A DNA stretch of 36,968 bases, taken from contig JBBEAX010000025.1 in the NCBI GenBank assembly GCA_040882645.1, forward strand, positions 1-36,968, read 5' to 3'. Below the pieces are notes generated by a model that worked only from the letters and a program-made list of their open reading frames with translations, was not told the origin of the DNA and ran no database searches. Shown piece by piece: positions 18,447-25,354 of the stretch. Made by a program: the position numbers and the translations under genes. Each line of letters opens with the position of its first letter. The stretch's first letter is position 1. This DNA is from JAUYIV01 sp040882645. GTDB lineage: Bacteria > Actinomycetota > Acidimicrobiia > Spongiisociales > UBA11373.

Positions 18447-19946
18447 ATGGGAATCGGCGCCGCCACCCTCGCCCTCGCCGTACTGGCCGTCATCGGATGG
18501 CTGGCGTACTTGGTGACCCAATCCCGGGTCGCCCGCCGCCGCGAGGCGCCACCGCAGAACCTCACGCCATACATGACCGACGACGAGCTGGAGTCGAAAC
18601 GGCTCAACAAGGTGCTGGTGTCGGCGCTGGTGACCACCGCGGTGCTCGCCATCACCTTGCCCGTGTACTTCCTCAACGAGACGAGTCGCCAGGCGTCCGC
18701 CGAGCACCGCTTCGAGGATATCGCCATCGAACGAGGCCATGAGTGGTGGCTCGAGTTCCAGTGCTTCAACTGCCATGCACTCGATGGCGGTGGCGGCGGT
18801 GCCCCCTTCATCGAGCCCCGCAGCGGGATCCCCACCACCTGGTCGGCGCCGTCCCTCAACGACGTTCTCTACCGCTACTCCGAGGATGAAGTGCGGTTCT
18901 GGATCGTCTTCGGACGCCAGGGAACACCGATGCCGGCGTGGGGTGTCGAGGGGGGCGGTCCGCTCAACACCCAGCAGGTGGATGAGCTGATCGCCTACAT
19001 CCGCACCCTGCAGATACCCCAATCCGAGGTGCTGGCAGCGGTCGATCGCACCGTCGACTCCGAGATCCGCCGAATCCAGGACGCCGATGCCGCCGTCGAC
19101 GCCGCCACCGCGGTCCAGCAGGCGGAGCTGGTCGCTCTGGCGTTGATCCCCGAGCAGCACGCGGCGGTGCAAGGCCTGCCCGCAGAGCTCGAGGCCGTTC
19201 TCACCGGATCGGGGACCTGCACCGCCGCCTCGTCCCGGCTCTACGGCACGACCTGTACCTCACCGGGGCCCGACCAGGACCGGGACGGCCTGACCGATGA
19301 AGCCGAGGCAACACTGAACGATCTTCTCGACCGGCTCATCACCAACGCCCCACCCAGCCCGCCCCGCACCGTGCTCGAGCGGCTGGAGTTCGATCCGGCA
19401 AATCCATTCACGACCAGCGAAGGATCCACCGCGACTCCCGACCTCGACCAGGCGAGCGTCGTGGTCACCGAATTCGATTCGATCGCCCGCGACCTTCGGT
19501 TGACCAACGAGAACCTGGCTTCCCTGGTGGCGACCGCCGAACAAGGGCTCGCCTTCCTCCTCGAGCAAAGCGAGGCGCGCCCGTACGCAATCGACATCGA
19601 GGCCATGGCCGCCAACGTGTTCGGCGGTGACATCGAGACCGCCCAACGGGCTGCCGCGCTGTACAACCTGTACTGCGCCCGTTGCCACACCGCCGGCTTC
19701 TCAGCGGGTCTGCCCTTCACCCAGCAGCCGGGGTCGGGTGCCTTTGGGCCTGCACTGTTCGACGATCGCACGGTGATCCAGTTCCCCGACCCGACCGATC
19801 ACTACACATTCGTAGTGCGCGGCTCCGACAATGCCGTCGCCTACGGCGTCAACGGGATCGGACGCGGGTGGATGCCGGGGTTCGGCGCCCTGCTCAGCGC
19901 CGCCGACATCGAGTTGATCGTCCAATTCGAAAGGGCACTGCCATGA
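18447..19946 (+). CDS. Diheme cytochrome c subunit with EF-hand-like insert
   Basis: 499 aa. Two N-terminal helices (1-22 and 55-77) precede a cytochrome c domain with CFNCH (106-110) and a likely axial Met in GTPMPAWG. A long helical insert follows, and a second cytochrome c domain has CARCH (410-414) and GWMPGFG. Within the insert, residues 276-285 read DQDRDGLTDE, a calcium-binding EF-hand or thrombospondin-type-3-like motif. It is the likely electron acceptor of the Rieske protein. Its position is conserved with diheme subunits of actinobacterial bc complexes, although the insert is unusual. Confidence 0.88.
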   Translation: MGIGAATLALAVLAVIGWLAYLVTQSRVARRREAPPQNLTPYMTDDELESKRLNKVLVSALVTTAVLAITLPVYFLNETSRQASAEHRFEDIAIERGHEWWLEFQCFNCHALDGGGGGAPFIEPRSGIPTTWSAPSLNDVLYRYSEDEVRFWIVFGRQGTPMPAWGVEGGGPLNTQQVDELIAYIRTLQIPQSEVLAAVDRTVDSEIRRIQDADAAVDAATAVQQAELVALALIPEQHAAVQGLPAELEAVLTGSGTCTAASSRLYGTTCTSPGPDQDRDGLTDEAEATLNDLLDRLITNAPPSPPRTVLERLEFDPANPFTTSEGSTATPDLDQASVVVTEFDSIARDLRLTNENLASLVATAEQGLAFLLEQSEARPYAIDIEAMAANVFGGDIETAQRAAALYNLYCARCHTAGFSAGLPFTQQPGSGAFGPALFDDRTVIQFPDPTDHYTFVVRGSDNAVAYGVNGIGRGWMPGFGALLSAADIELIVQFERALP

Positions 19947-20431
19947 TCCGGCGCATCCGCTCAGACGAGCGAGGGCTCAGCAGGCTCGAGTGGCTCGGCG
20001 TCGCGCTGCTCGTAGTTGTGCTCCTGTCGCTGCTACCCCAGGTTCGAGCGGCAACCGACTGGGCATACGAGACGCTGGTGGGCAAGAACAACGTCGGGCC
20101 TCATGGCGAGCCCCAGCCCGGCGTCCTGGTCCGAGGGATCATCGTGGCGGTGGGGGCGGCGGCGGTGTTCATCGGGACGGTCTATCTGATCAACTTCACC
20201 AACCTCGGCCAGCGCCTGGCGTTCCTGGTGACGGGTGCGGCCACCTTCGGCTTCCTCGCCGTCGTCGGACTGCTCTACACGCTGTACGCCCCCCGCGGCT
20301 TGCGGCCAACGCTGATCGACGGGTTGAACGCCTTTCAGATCAGAATCCTGCCCGGCGTGCTGATGATCGCTTCCATCATTCTGTTCGGAATGTTCCTCGC
20401 CGCGTTAGGGCGCCTCGACGCGGAGGAGTAG
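19943..20431 (+). CDS. Uncharacterised membrane protein, last gene of the b6f-like operon
   Basis: 162 aa with about four membrane helices (13-33, 62-85, 92-114 and 137-158). It overlaps the diheme cytochrome c stop as ATGA, so it is part of the same translation unit. I do not recognise a family. A small accessory or assembly subunit is likely. Confidence 0.75.
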   Translation: MIRRIRSDERGLSRLEWLGVALLVVVLLSLLPQVRAATDWAYETLVGKNNVGPHGEPQPGVLVRGIIVAVGAAAVFIGTVYLINFTNLGQRLAFLVTGAATFGFLAVVGLLYTLYAPRGLRPTLIDGLNAFQIRILPGVLMIASIILFGMFLAALGRLDAEE

Positions 20432-20433
20432 AA

Positions 20434-20545
20434 GAGGCCTCGCTTCGCTCGGCCCGCAATTCGCAATTCGCAATTCGACAGACGCGTAGACGCGTAGAAG
20501 GCCCGTCAATCGTGTCTTCTCTTGCGGGAAGCGGGAAGCGGGAAG
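20434..20545. repeat. Heptad repeat island after the b6f-like operon
   Basis: Convergent gap with rex. It starts with an inverted tail motif (gaggcctcgcttcgctcggc) 3 nt after the stop, then aattcgc aattcgc aattcga (20458-20478), then two 8-nt units of gacgcgta, then three perfect gcgggaa units (20524-20544) reaching the rex stop. Two different heptad families occur in one island. Confidence 0.8.
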
Positions 20546-20548
20546 CGT

Positions 20549-21175
20549 TCAGCCGCTTTGGCGGTGCAGGTAGAACGAGAGCACTTGCAGTTCCGTCGAC
20601 AGGTCCACCCGCCGGACGTCCACACCATCGGGGGCGCGGATGACCGTCGGCGCGAAGTTCAGGATCGAGAGGATTCCCGCGTCGGCCAATTGCTCTGCCA
20701 CCTGCTGAGCCGCGGCTGCCGGCGTGGTGACGATTCCGATCCGCGCTTCGCGGTCCGCCACCGCCGAATTGAGGCGGGACATCGGCTCGACCACGAGGCC
20801 GTCGATCGATTGGCCCACCTTGTGGGGGTCGGCATCGAAGAGGCCCACGATCCGGAAGCGTCGCGCACTGAAACCCGCATAGTTCGCTAGCGCGCGGCCC
20901 AGGTTGCCCACACCGACGATCACCACGGCCCAATCGCGCTCGAGTCCCAACTCGAGCCCGATCTGCAGTTTGAGGCGCTCCACCTCGTAGCCGACCCCCC
21001 GAACGCCATACGAACCCAGATAAGAGAGGTCCTTGCGCACCTTGGCGCCGTTCACCCCGGCGAGGACGGCGAGTTCGTCCGACGACACCCGGTCCCGGCC
21101 CGCCGGAAGGCCCTCGAGGCACCTGAGGTACACCGGGAGCCGCTGAACGGTCACCTTGGGGATCGCGGTCTTCAC
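20549..21175 (-). CDS. rex: Redox-sensing transcriptional repressor Rex
   Basis: 208 aa, the usual Rex length. N-terminal winged helix (LPVYLRCLEGL to GVNGAKVRKDLSYLGSYGVRGVGYEV) and an NAD(H)-binding Rossmann domain with VVIVGVGNLGRALANY. Rex represses respiratory and related genes at low NADH/NAD+ ratio. I start at GTG 21175 because the family starts with this KTAIPKVTVQRLPVYL region and because TATATT ends 8 nt upstream. The longer open frame to 21553 runs through repeat sequence. TTGTGAA, half of a Rex operator, overlaps the start codon, but no second half is visible. Its place beside the b6f-like operon suits respiratory control. Confidence 0.93.
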   Translation of the reverse strand: MKTAIPKVTVQRLPVYLRCLEGLPAGRDRVSSDELAVLAGVNGAKVRKDLSYLGSYGVRGVGYEVERLKLQIGLELGLERDWAVVIVGVGNLGRALANYAGFSARRFRIVGLFDADPHKVGQSIDGLVVEPMSRLNSAVADREARIGIVTTPAAAAQQVAEQLADAGILSILNFAPTVIRAPDGVDVRRVDLSTELQVLSFYLHRQSG

Positions 21176-21183
21176 AATCGCGC

Positions 21184-21189
21184 AATATA
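21184..21189 (-). promoter_or_regulatory. Putative leaderless -10 of rex
   Basis: TATATT on the minus strand ends 8 nt before GTG 21175. Confidence 0.45.
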
Positions 21190-21227
21190 GACCCAGCACC
21201 GCTACGCCCCGCCAGAGCCAGGGAAAA

Positions 21228-21360
21228 GGTCGCAGGTCGCAGGAGCAGAAGGGCCGTTCACCGCCTCTGTCGTATTGCGAATCGCGTGATTGCGGGGCGG
21301 CCCCTGGCCGCCTAAGCCAGCCTTTGGCTGGCCAATTGCGGGCCGAGCGAGGCGAGGCCT
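21228..21360. repeat. Composite repeat island between rex and the glutaredoxin gene
   Basis: Contains ggtcgca ggtcgca ggagcag heptads (21228-21248), a degenerate core fragment (GCCGTTCACC), gtattgc/gaatcgc heptads, the two-hairpin module (21289-21342) and the tail GGGCCGAGCGAGGCGAGGCC ending at the glutaredoxin-like stop codon. It separates two genes that are usually close together in actinobacteria. Confidence 0.8.
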
Positions 21361-21594
21361 TCACCGCAACGCGCGTCGCACTGCCCGCGGGGTGAAGGCA
21401 CCTGCCAGTACCTCCGACCCGTCGCGGAGGACCACTGGCACCCGATCGCCGTAGCGATCGCGCAGGGTGGGATCGCTGTCGACGTCGATGATCCGCACGG
21501 TGTGGCGGCGACGCCGTACCTGCTCCTCCACCACGGCTAGGGCTTCCACGCACAGCAGGCAGCGGTCCCGGGTGAGGAAGGTGAGGTCACTCAT
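21361..21594 (-). CDS. DUF836 glutaredoxin-like protein
   Basis: 77 aa thioredoxin-fold protein. It has a CLLC active-site motif (residues 12-15 region, RDRCLLC) and a cis-proline loop in RVPVV. Small glutaredoxin-like proteins of this type often precede rex in actinobacteria, matching the order here on the minus strand. Substrate unknown. hemA, the other frequent neighbour, is not present. Confidence 0.85.
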   Translation of the reverse strand: MSDLTFLTRDRCLLCVEALAVVEEQVRRRRHTVRIIDVDSDPTLRDRYGDRVPVVLRDGSEVLAGAFTPRAVRRALR

Positions 21595-21616
21595 TCTCGA
21601 TCTGCCCCGCGCTGGT

Positions 21617-21622
21617 TAACGT
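21617..21622 (+). promoter_or_regulatory. Putative leaderless -10 of the 30-residue peptide gene
   Basis: TAACGT ends 7 nt before the GTG at 21630. Confidence 0.35.
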
Positions 21623-21629
21623 CGACGGG

Positions 21630-21722
21630 GTGCGACCCGCCACCGTGATCACCATCCTCCTGCTCCTGCTGATGCTCGGAGTTGCGGCGGTGGCGTTCGT
21701 CATCCGCCTCCAATCGGTCTGA
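21630..21722 (+). CDS. Putative 30-residue single-helix membrane peptide
   Basis: The frame GTG CGA CCC ... TCG GTC TGA encodes a peptide with a basic N-terminus (MRPATV), one hydrophobic helix of about 20 residues (ITILLLLLMLGVAAVAFVI) and a short RLQSV tail. It is divergent from the glutaredoxin gene and has a well-placed -10. The stop lies at the very start of a heptad array. No family recognised; it could be a regulator or small subunit of a membrane complex. Confidence 0.45.
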   Translation: MRPATVITILLLLLMLGVAAVAFVIRLQSV

Positions 21723-21724
21723 GT

Positions 21725-21813
21725 CAGTCACCAGTCACCAGTCACCAGTCACCAGTCACCAGTCACCAGGATCAGCCTTGAGTCTTGGTTCTTGATTCTT
21801 GGTTCTTGGCTCT
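21725..21813. repeat. Two heptad arrays between the peptide gene and the SAM-transferase gene
   Basis: Six perfect tandem copies of cagtcac (21725-21766), then a second array of ttcttgg-type units (about 21781-21813) of the family found at 10066-10133. The SAM-transferase frame ends inside the first array: its stop codon is provided by a repeat unit and its last 17 or so residues by the repeats. Confidence 0.85.
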
Positions 21814-22643
21814 ATTTCGACCCTCGTACCCCGACCACTGGGGGTCGCGGGGCCAAATACCACGGCAGTCCCTTCGGGCATGTTGAGTGTCTCATCTGCT
21901 CGGCCTCCCGGGACCGCCACCGCGATCATGCCGGATGAGTCGACGTGGACTAGGGGGTCGTCTCCACTCCCGTAGTCGACCCGCCACTCCAGTTCGTGGC
22001 TCGCGAGGCCGACCCGAAGCGTCACCCGGCCCCCGGGGTGCACCCCGATGGCTTCGAGGTCCCCCGGGGAGACGTTCGTCTCGGCATTGCCGAATCGATC
22101 GACCCACCAGACCTCGCCGGCGACGGTGCCGTCGATGTGCTCCACCAGGGGCAGCAGCAAAGGTGTCAGTGAACCGGGCGGCACCTCAGGCCCCAGGTCG
22201 CCGAGACCAGCCTCTCCGGATGCGAGCACCGCCGCCGCCGGGGCGAACACATCGCGCCCGTCGAAAGTGGGGCCGCTGCGGGGCAACCGGAACTCCTCCG
22301 CCTCGAGCGAGACGATGCGGGTGGCACCGCCGACAATCGCTACAGCCGGGGCCAGCAACCCGTTGTCTGGACCCACGAAGTACCCCCACGCGGTCTCGGC
22401 CGCGATCGCCCGCCGTTCGCCTCCCACCCCGGGATCAACCACGGCAAGGACCACCCCGTTCGGCAGGAACTGAATCGCCCGGGTGAGAGCAAGCGCCCCG
22501 GCGCGCACATTCCCCCGGGGAACGCCATGGGTGACGTCGATGACCTCGATATCGCCTGAAATCCGCCGGATCACGCCGTGGACCACCCCGACGAATTCGT
22601 CGGCGTGCCCGAAGTCACTGAGAAACGAGATGGGGCGTGTCAC
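21756..22643 (-). CDS. S-adenosyl-L-methionine hydroxide adenosyltransferase family protein
   Basis: 295 aa, DUF62 family related to SAM-dependent chlorinase/fluorinase but normally hydrolysing SAM to adenosine and methionine. Motifs: FLSDFGHADEFVGVVHGVI at the N-terminus, DVTHGVPRGNV, VVDPGVGGERRAIA, GPDNGLLAPA, GRDVFAPAAA and VDRFGNAETNV. The GTG start has TACTGT ending 7 nt upstream (22651-22656), which suggests a leaderless message. The C-terminal tail from about residue 277 is translated heptad repeat. Confidence 0.9.
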   Translation of the reverse strand: MTRPISFLSDFGHADEFVGVVHGVIRRISGDIEVIDVTHGVPRGNVRAGALALTRAIQFLPNGVVLAVVDPGVGGERRAIAAETAWGYFVGPDNGLLAPAVAIVGGATRIVSLEAEEFRLPRSGPTFDGRDVFAPAAAVLASGEAGLGDLGPEVPPGSLTPLLLPLVEHIDGTVAGEVWWVDRFGNAETNVSPGDLEAIGVHPGGRVTLRVGLASHELEWRVDYGSGDDPLVHVDSSGMIAVAVPGGRADETLNMPEGTAVVFGPATPSGRGTRVEIEPRTKNQEPRLKADPGDW

Positions 22644-22650
22644 CGGATGG

Positions 22651-22656
22651 ACAGTA
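22651..22656 (-). promoter_or_regulatory. Putative leaderless -10 of the SAM-transferase gene
   Basis: TACTGT on the minus strand ends 7 nt before GTG 22643. Confidence 0.4.
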
Positions 22657-22720
22657 CTTCGCGCTCCCTACCTGTCGTCTTCGGTCTACGGTCTGGAGTG
22701 ATCAGACACCCAGGGCAGCC

Positions 22721-23605
22721 GTGAAAGAAGACATCCACTCAGCGCTCATCGAGGACATGGTGCGCCGCCGCGGGGTCGTGATGCTGATCGGATCCGCCGA
22801 CACCGGCAAGACCACCTTCGCCCGACGACTGATCGCGGCTGCCCTCGCCGCCGGGCGGTCCGTCGCTTTCGTCGATGCCGACACCGACCAGTCCACCATC
22901 GGGCCGCCCGGATGCATCGGGATGGCAGTTATCGAGAGTCCCGTCGATCTCGATGGCGCGATCGAGGCCGAGCGCCTCCAGTTCGTCGGAGCGATCCTTC
23001 CCGAGCGGGTGATCCTTCAGCAGGTCGTGGCGACTGCGGTGCTGGTGGGTGAGGCGCGCGAGCGCGCCGACCTCGTGGTCGTCGACACCAGCGGCACGGT
23101 GTCCGGCGTCGTCGGCCAGACCCTCAAGTACCACAAGATGGAGTTGTGCCGTCCCGAGGTCGTCATCGGATTCCAACGCGGCGCCGAGATCGAGCCGCTC
23201 GTCGGGATGCTGCGGCGCTTCTTCACCGCCGAAGTCGAAGTGGCCCCGGTCGACCCGGACGTGCGGCCCGCGAGTCCTGAGGATCGCCGGACCTGGCGGG
23301 CCAAGGCATTCGCCACTGCCTTTGCCGAGCCGCTGCAGAGGTGGCGAGTTCGCAACAGCGTCTTCGCCCCAACGCTCCCCGCCGGCCTCGATCTCGCTCG
23401 ACTCGAAGGCGTTCTGGTCGGACTCCAGGACGGAGCCGGCAGGTGCCTGGGGCTCGGTGTGCTCGAACACGATGACGGCCAGCTGAAGGTCATCACCAAC
23501 CGGGGCCAGGGAATGAGAGGCCTGTGGCTCGGCTCGCTCCGCCTCAACCTCGACACATTCGAAGTCTCCACGGTGCGGTTGGGCGACTTGATGTTCGGGA
23601 TTTGA
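22721..23605 (+). CDS. Clp1/Grc3-type P-loop protein (putative polynucleotide kinase)
   Basis: 294 aa. Walker A is GSADTGKTTF (around residue 25), followed by VDADTDQSTIGPPGCIGMAVI and a Walker B-like VVVDTSGTVSG. A VVIGFQRG motif closes the kinase fold. This is the Clp1/Grc3 pattern, whose characterised members phosphorylate RNA 5'-OH ends; bacterial members are mostly uncharacterised. The GTG at 22721 is chosen because similarity starts here; the frame is open to 22637. TACGGT at 22687-22692 could be its -10. This is the only divergent gap in the window without a repeat. Confidence 0.75.
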   Translation: MKEDIHSALIEDMVRRRGVVMLIGSADTGKTTFARRLIAAALAAGRSVAFVDADTDQSTIGPPGCIGMAVIESPVDLDGAIEAERLQFVGAILPERVILQQVVATAVLVGEARERADLVVVDTSGTVSGVVGQTLKYHKMELCRPEVVIGFQRGAEIEPLVGMLRRFFTAEVEVAPVDPDVRPASPEDRRTWRAKAFATAFAEPLQRWRVRNSVFAPTLPAGLDLARLEGVLVGLQDGAGRCLGLGVLEHDDGQLKVITNRGQGMRGLWLGSLRLNLDTFEVSTVRLGDLMFGI

Positions 23606-23607
23606 GA

Positions 23608-23733
23608 GAGAATCGCTAGGAATCGCTGACAGTCGCTACCCCGCTGCCAATCGCTACCCGCTGCCAGCGGTGGCGGTTCGCAGGAAAACCGCTAGCCGGG
23701 TTTTGCCTTTCGCTCTTCGCCTTTCGCCTCCCG
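23608..23733. repeat. Repeat cluster after the Clp1-type gene
   Basis: Starts with roughly 10-nt units (aatcgctagg aatcgctgac agtcgctacc), then GCTACCCGCTGCC shared with the island at 7950, then heptads gttttgc ctttcgc tcttcgc ctttcgc (23700-23727), the family also at 8754. Confidence 0.7.
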
Positions 23734-23766
23734 TGTTCGATCGCGAAAAAGATGCATGAGCCCGAC

Positions 23767-23821
23767 TTGTCGACACCGCTTGTGCACAACCCCCTGTGGA
23801 TAGCGGTGGATATGTGGAGAA
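23767..23821. other. Cluster of DnaA-box-like 9-mers
   Basis: In 55 bp there are TTGTCGACA (23767), TTGTGCACA (23780), and on the other strand CTATCCACA (23795-23803), ATATCCACC (23805-23813) and TTCTCCACA (23813-23821). Four match TTRTCCACA at 8 of 9 positions and one at 7 of 9. There is no perfect box, no AT-rich unwinding region and no dnaA, dnaN or par gene nearby, so this is a candidate DnaA-binding site, not a demonstrated origin. Confidence 0.45.
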
Positions 23822-24032
23822 CCCTGTCGGCGGGGCATCGACAGGGTGGAAAGGCCGCCCGGATCGACAGTTGCGTGGCCGGCATCGCGAAAACATGGCT
23901 TGTTCGAGAGGCTTGACCTTGCCGGCACCGGGCCGTAGTTTCGACGGTGCAAGGCCCAAGGTGCCGATGCGGCGAAGACCTCGTTTGGGGAAGTGCGGGG
24001 ACAACGCCGTGGAGGTTCCTTGGGCCTTTGCA
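23821..24032. other. Structured non-coding stretch (possible RNA)
   Basis: A perfect 9-bp hairpin ACCCTGTCG/CGACAGGGT (23821-23847), a stem CCTTGC..CACC/GGTGCAAGG around 23919-23957, and a long-range stem GCAAGGCCCAAGG (23949-23961) with CCTTGGGCCTTTGC (24019-24032). Inside the last loop ACCTC and GAGGT can also pair. No convincing reading frame. An RNA gene is possible but no known family is recognised. Confidence 0.35.
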
Positions 24033-24039
24033 TTCACGA

Positions 24040-24160
24040 GTCGCCAGTCCCCAGTCGCCAGTCCCCAGTCCAGACGCGGCGGTCATCTCCGGGGCGGATG
24101 AGATCAGGTCCCGGCCGCTACGACACACATGACTGGCTGGAGACTGGAGGCTGGAGACTG
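24040..24160. repeat. Heptad inverted repeat reaching the MshA-like stop
   Basis: The left arm (24040-24074) is gtcgcca gtcccca gtcgcca gtcccca gtccaga. The right arm (24131-24160) is ctggctggaga ctggagg ctggaga ctg, ending directly at the stop codon of the minus-strand gene. It is the same unit family as the nuoD/nuoE island. Confidence 0.85.
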
Positions 24161-25354
24161 CTACTCCTCCACCATCCCGGTGTAGAGCTCCAAGAGGCGG
24201 TCGGCGGTGGAGTCCCACGAGAAGCCGGCGGCGTGGGCGATGGCTCCGGCCGAGAGGCGTGCCGCCTCCTCGGGATCATCGAGGATCTTGGAGATGGCCG
24301 CGGCGTACACCGCGGGATCCTCACCGGAGATCAGGAATCCCGACTCACCATCGGCAACCGAATAGGCGAGACCTCCCACCCGGGCAGCCACCACCGGGGT
24401 ACCGGAAGCCTGGGCCTCGACTGCCACCAACCCGAACGACTCCGAGCGTGACGGAACCACCACGACATTGGCCGCCCGGTAAGCGCAGACGACTTCCTCG
24501 TGGGCGACCGGGGGCCTGAACAGCACCCTGTCCGGGGCGACCTCGTCGGCGATCGCCTGGAGCCGGGCGAGCTCGGCTTCGCCGTCGGCTCCGCTCGGGC
24601 CGCCAATGACCAACAGCCTCACGTCGTCATCGAGGTGGTCGAGCGCCCGGATCGCCACCTCGATGCCTTTGAGCGCCTGGATTCTCCCGACGACCGCGAT
24701 CCACCGCGCCTCCGTGTCGATACCAAGACACCGGCGCGCCTCGACCGCATCCCCGGGGGAGAACACCTCGTGGTCGACCCCCGGCGAAGACACACACAGC
24801 CGCTCGGGCAAAGCCTGGTAGTGCTCGAGGAGGTCGGCAGCATCGGCGGGAGTAGAGGCGACGACACATCGAGCCCGCGCCACCACGTCGGTTTCGGTGG
24901 CGATCCGAACCAACGACTCACGCGGCTCCCCCGGCGAGCGAGTCGCCTCCTTGACCCGACCCAGCGTGTGGAACGAAATCGCGAAGGGAACCTCGAGCCG
25001 CTCCTGGAGCAGCAGGCCGGCCCACCCCGACAGCCAATAGTGGCTATGGATGATGTCGTACTCGACGCCCTCGCACTCGATCCACTTCTCGACCCCCTCG
25101 GTGAAGGACCGCACTACGTCGGCTCGCTCGTCGCCTGACGCGGAGATCTGGATCACCCGGTATCCGGGTTCGACCTCGGTCTCCTCCAGCACATTCGCTT
25201 CGAAGCGCCTGGTGTAGACATCGACGGCCACGCCGCGCCGCGCCAGGGTGCGAGCCAGTGAATCGACATACACGTTCATCCCGCCCGCGTCGCCTGTTCC
25301 CGGGGCGTCAAGCGGTGAGGAGTGGACCGAGATGAAGGCAACCCTGCGGATCAC
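24161..25354 (-). CDS. mshA: MshA-like glycosyltransferase (mycothiol pathway type)
   Basis: 397 aa GT4 glycosyltransferase. The N-terminus carries the MshA hallmark ISVHSSPLDAPGTGDAGGMNVYV. Later come HSHYWLSGWAG, SFHTLGRVKE, VGRIQALKG and the nucleotide-sugar motif SRSESFGLVAVEAQASGTPVVA. MshA adds GlcNAc to inositol-3-phosphate, the first step of mycothiol synthesis. The GTG at 25354 overlaps the preceding stop as GTGA, and the frame upstream belongs to another gene. No other mycothiol genes are in the window, so a related GT4 role remains possible. Confidence 0.8.
   Translation of the reverse strand: MIRRVAFISVHSSPLDAPGTGDAGGMNVYVDSLARTLARRGVAVDVYTRRFEANVLEETEVEPGYRVIQISASGDERADVVRSFTEGVEKWIECEGVEYDIIHSHYWLSGWAGLLLQERLEVPFAISFHTLGRVKEATRSPGEPRESLVRIATETDVVARARCVVASTPADAADLLEHYQALPERLCVSSPGVDHEVFSPGDAVEARRCLGIDTEARWIAVVGRIQALKGIEVAIRALDHLDDDVRLLVIGGPSGADGEAELARLQAIADEVAPDRVLFRPPVAHEEVVCAYRAANVVVVPSRSESFGLVAVEAQASGTPVVAARVGGLAYSVADGESGFLISGEDPAVYAAAISKILDDPEEAARLSAGAIAHAAGFSWDSTADRLLELYTGMVEE

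Noticed and set aside
21169..21186. Rex operator overlapping the rex start
   Set aside because: Only one half-site (TTGTGAA) is present; the inverted TTCACAA partner at the right spacing is missing, so autoregulation is not supported.
21725..21766. Tandem repeats that might be read as a CRISPR array
   Set aside because: Units are 7 nt with no spacers of 30 nt or so between long repeats, and no cas gene is present.
23767..23821. A confirmed oriC
   Set aside because: No perfect DnaA boxes, no AT-rich unwinding element and no origin-linked genes nearby. Kept only as a candidate binding cluster.
23606..24160. Minus-strand open frames (up to 200 codons) in the large gap
   Set aside because: They run across heptad repeats and hairpins, have no family resemblance and no good start signal.
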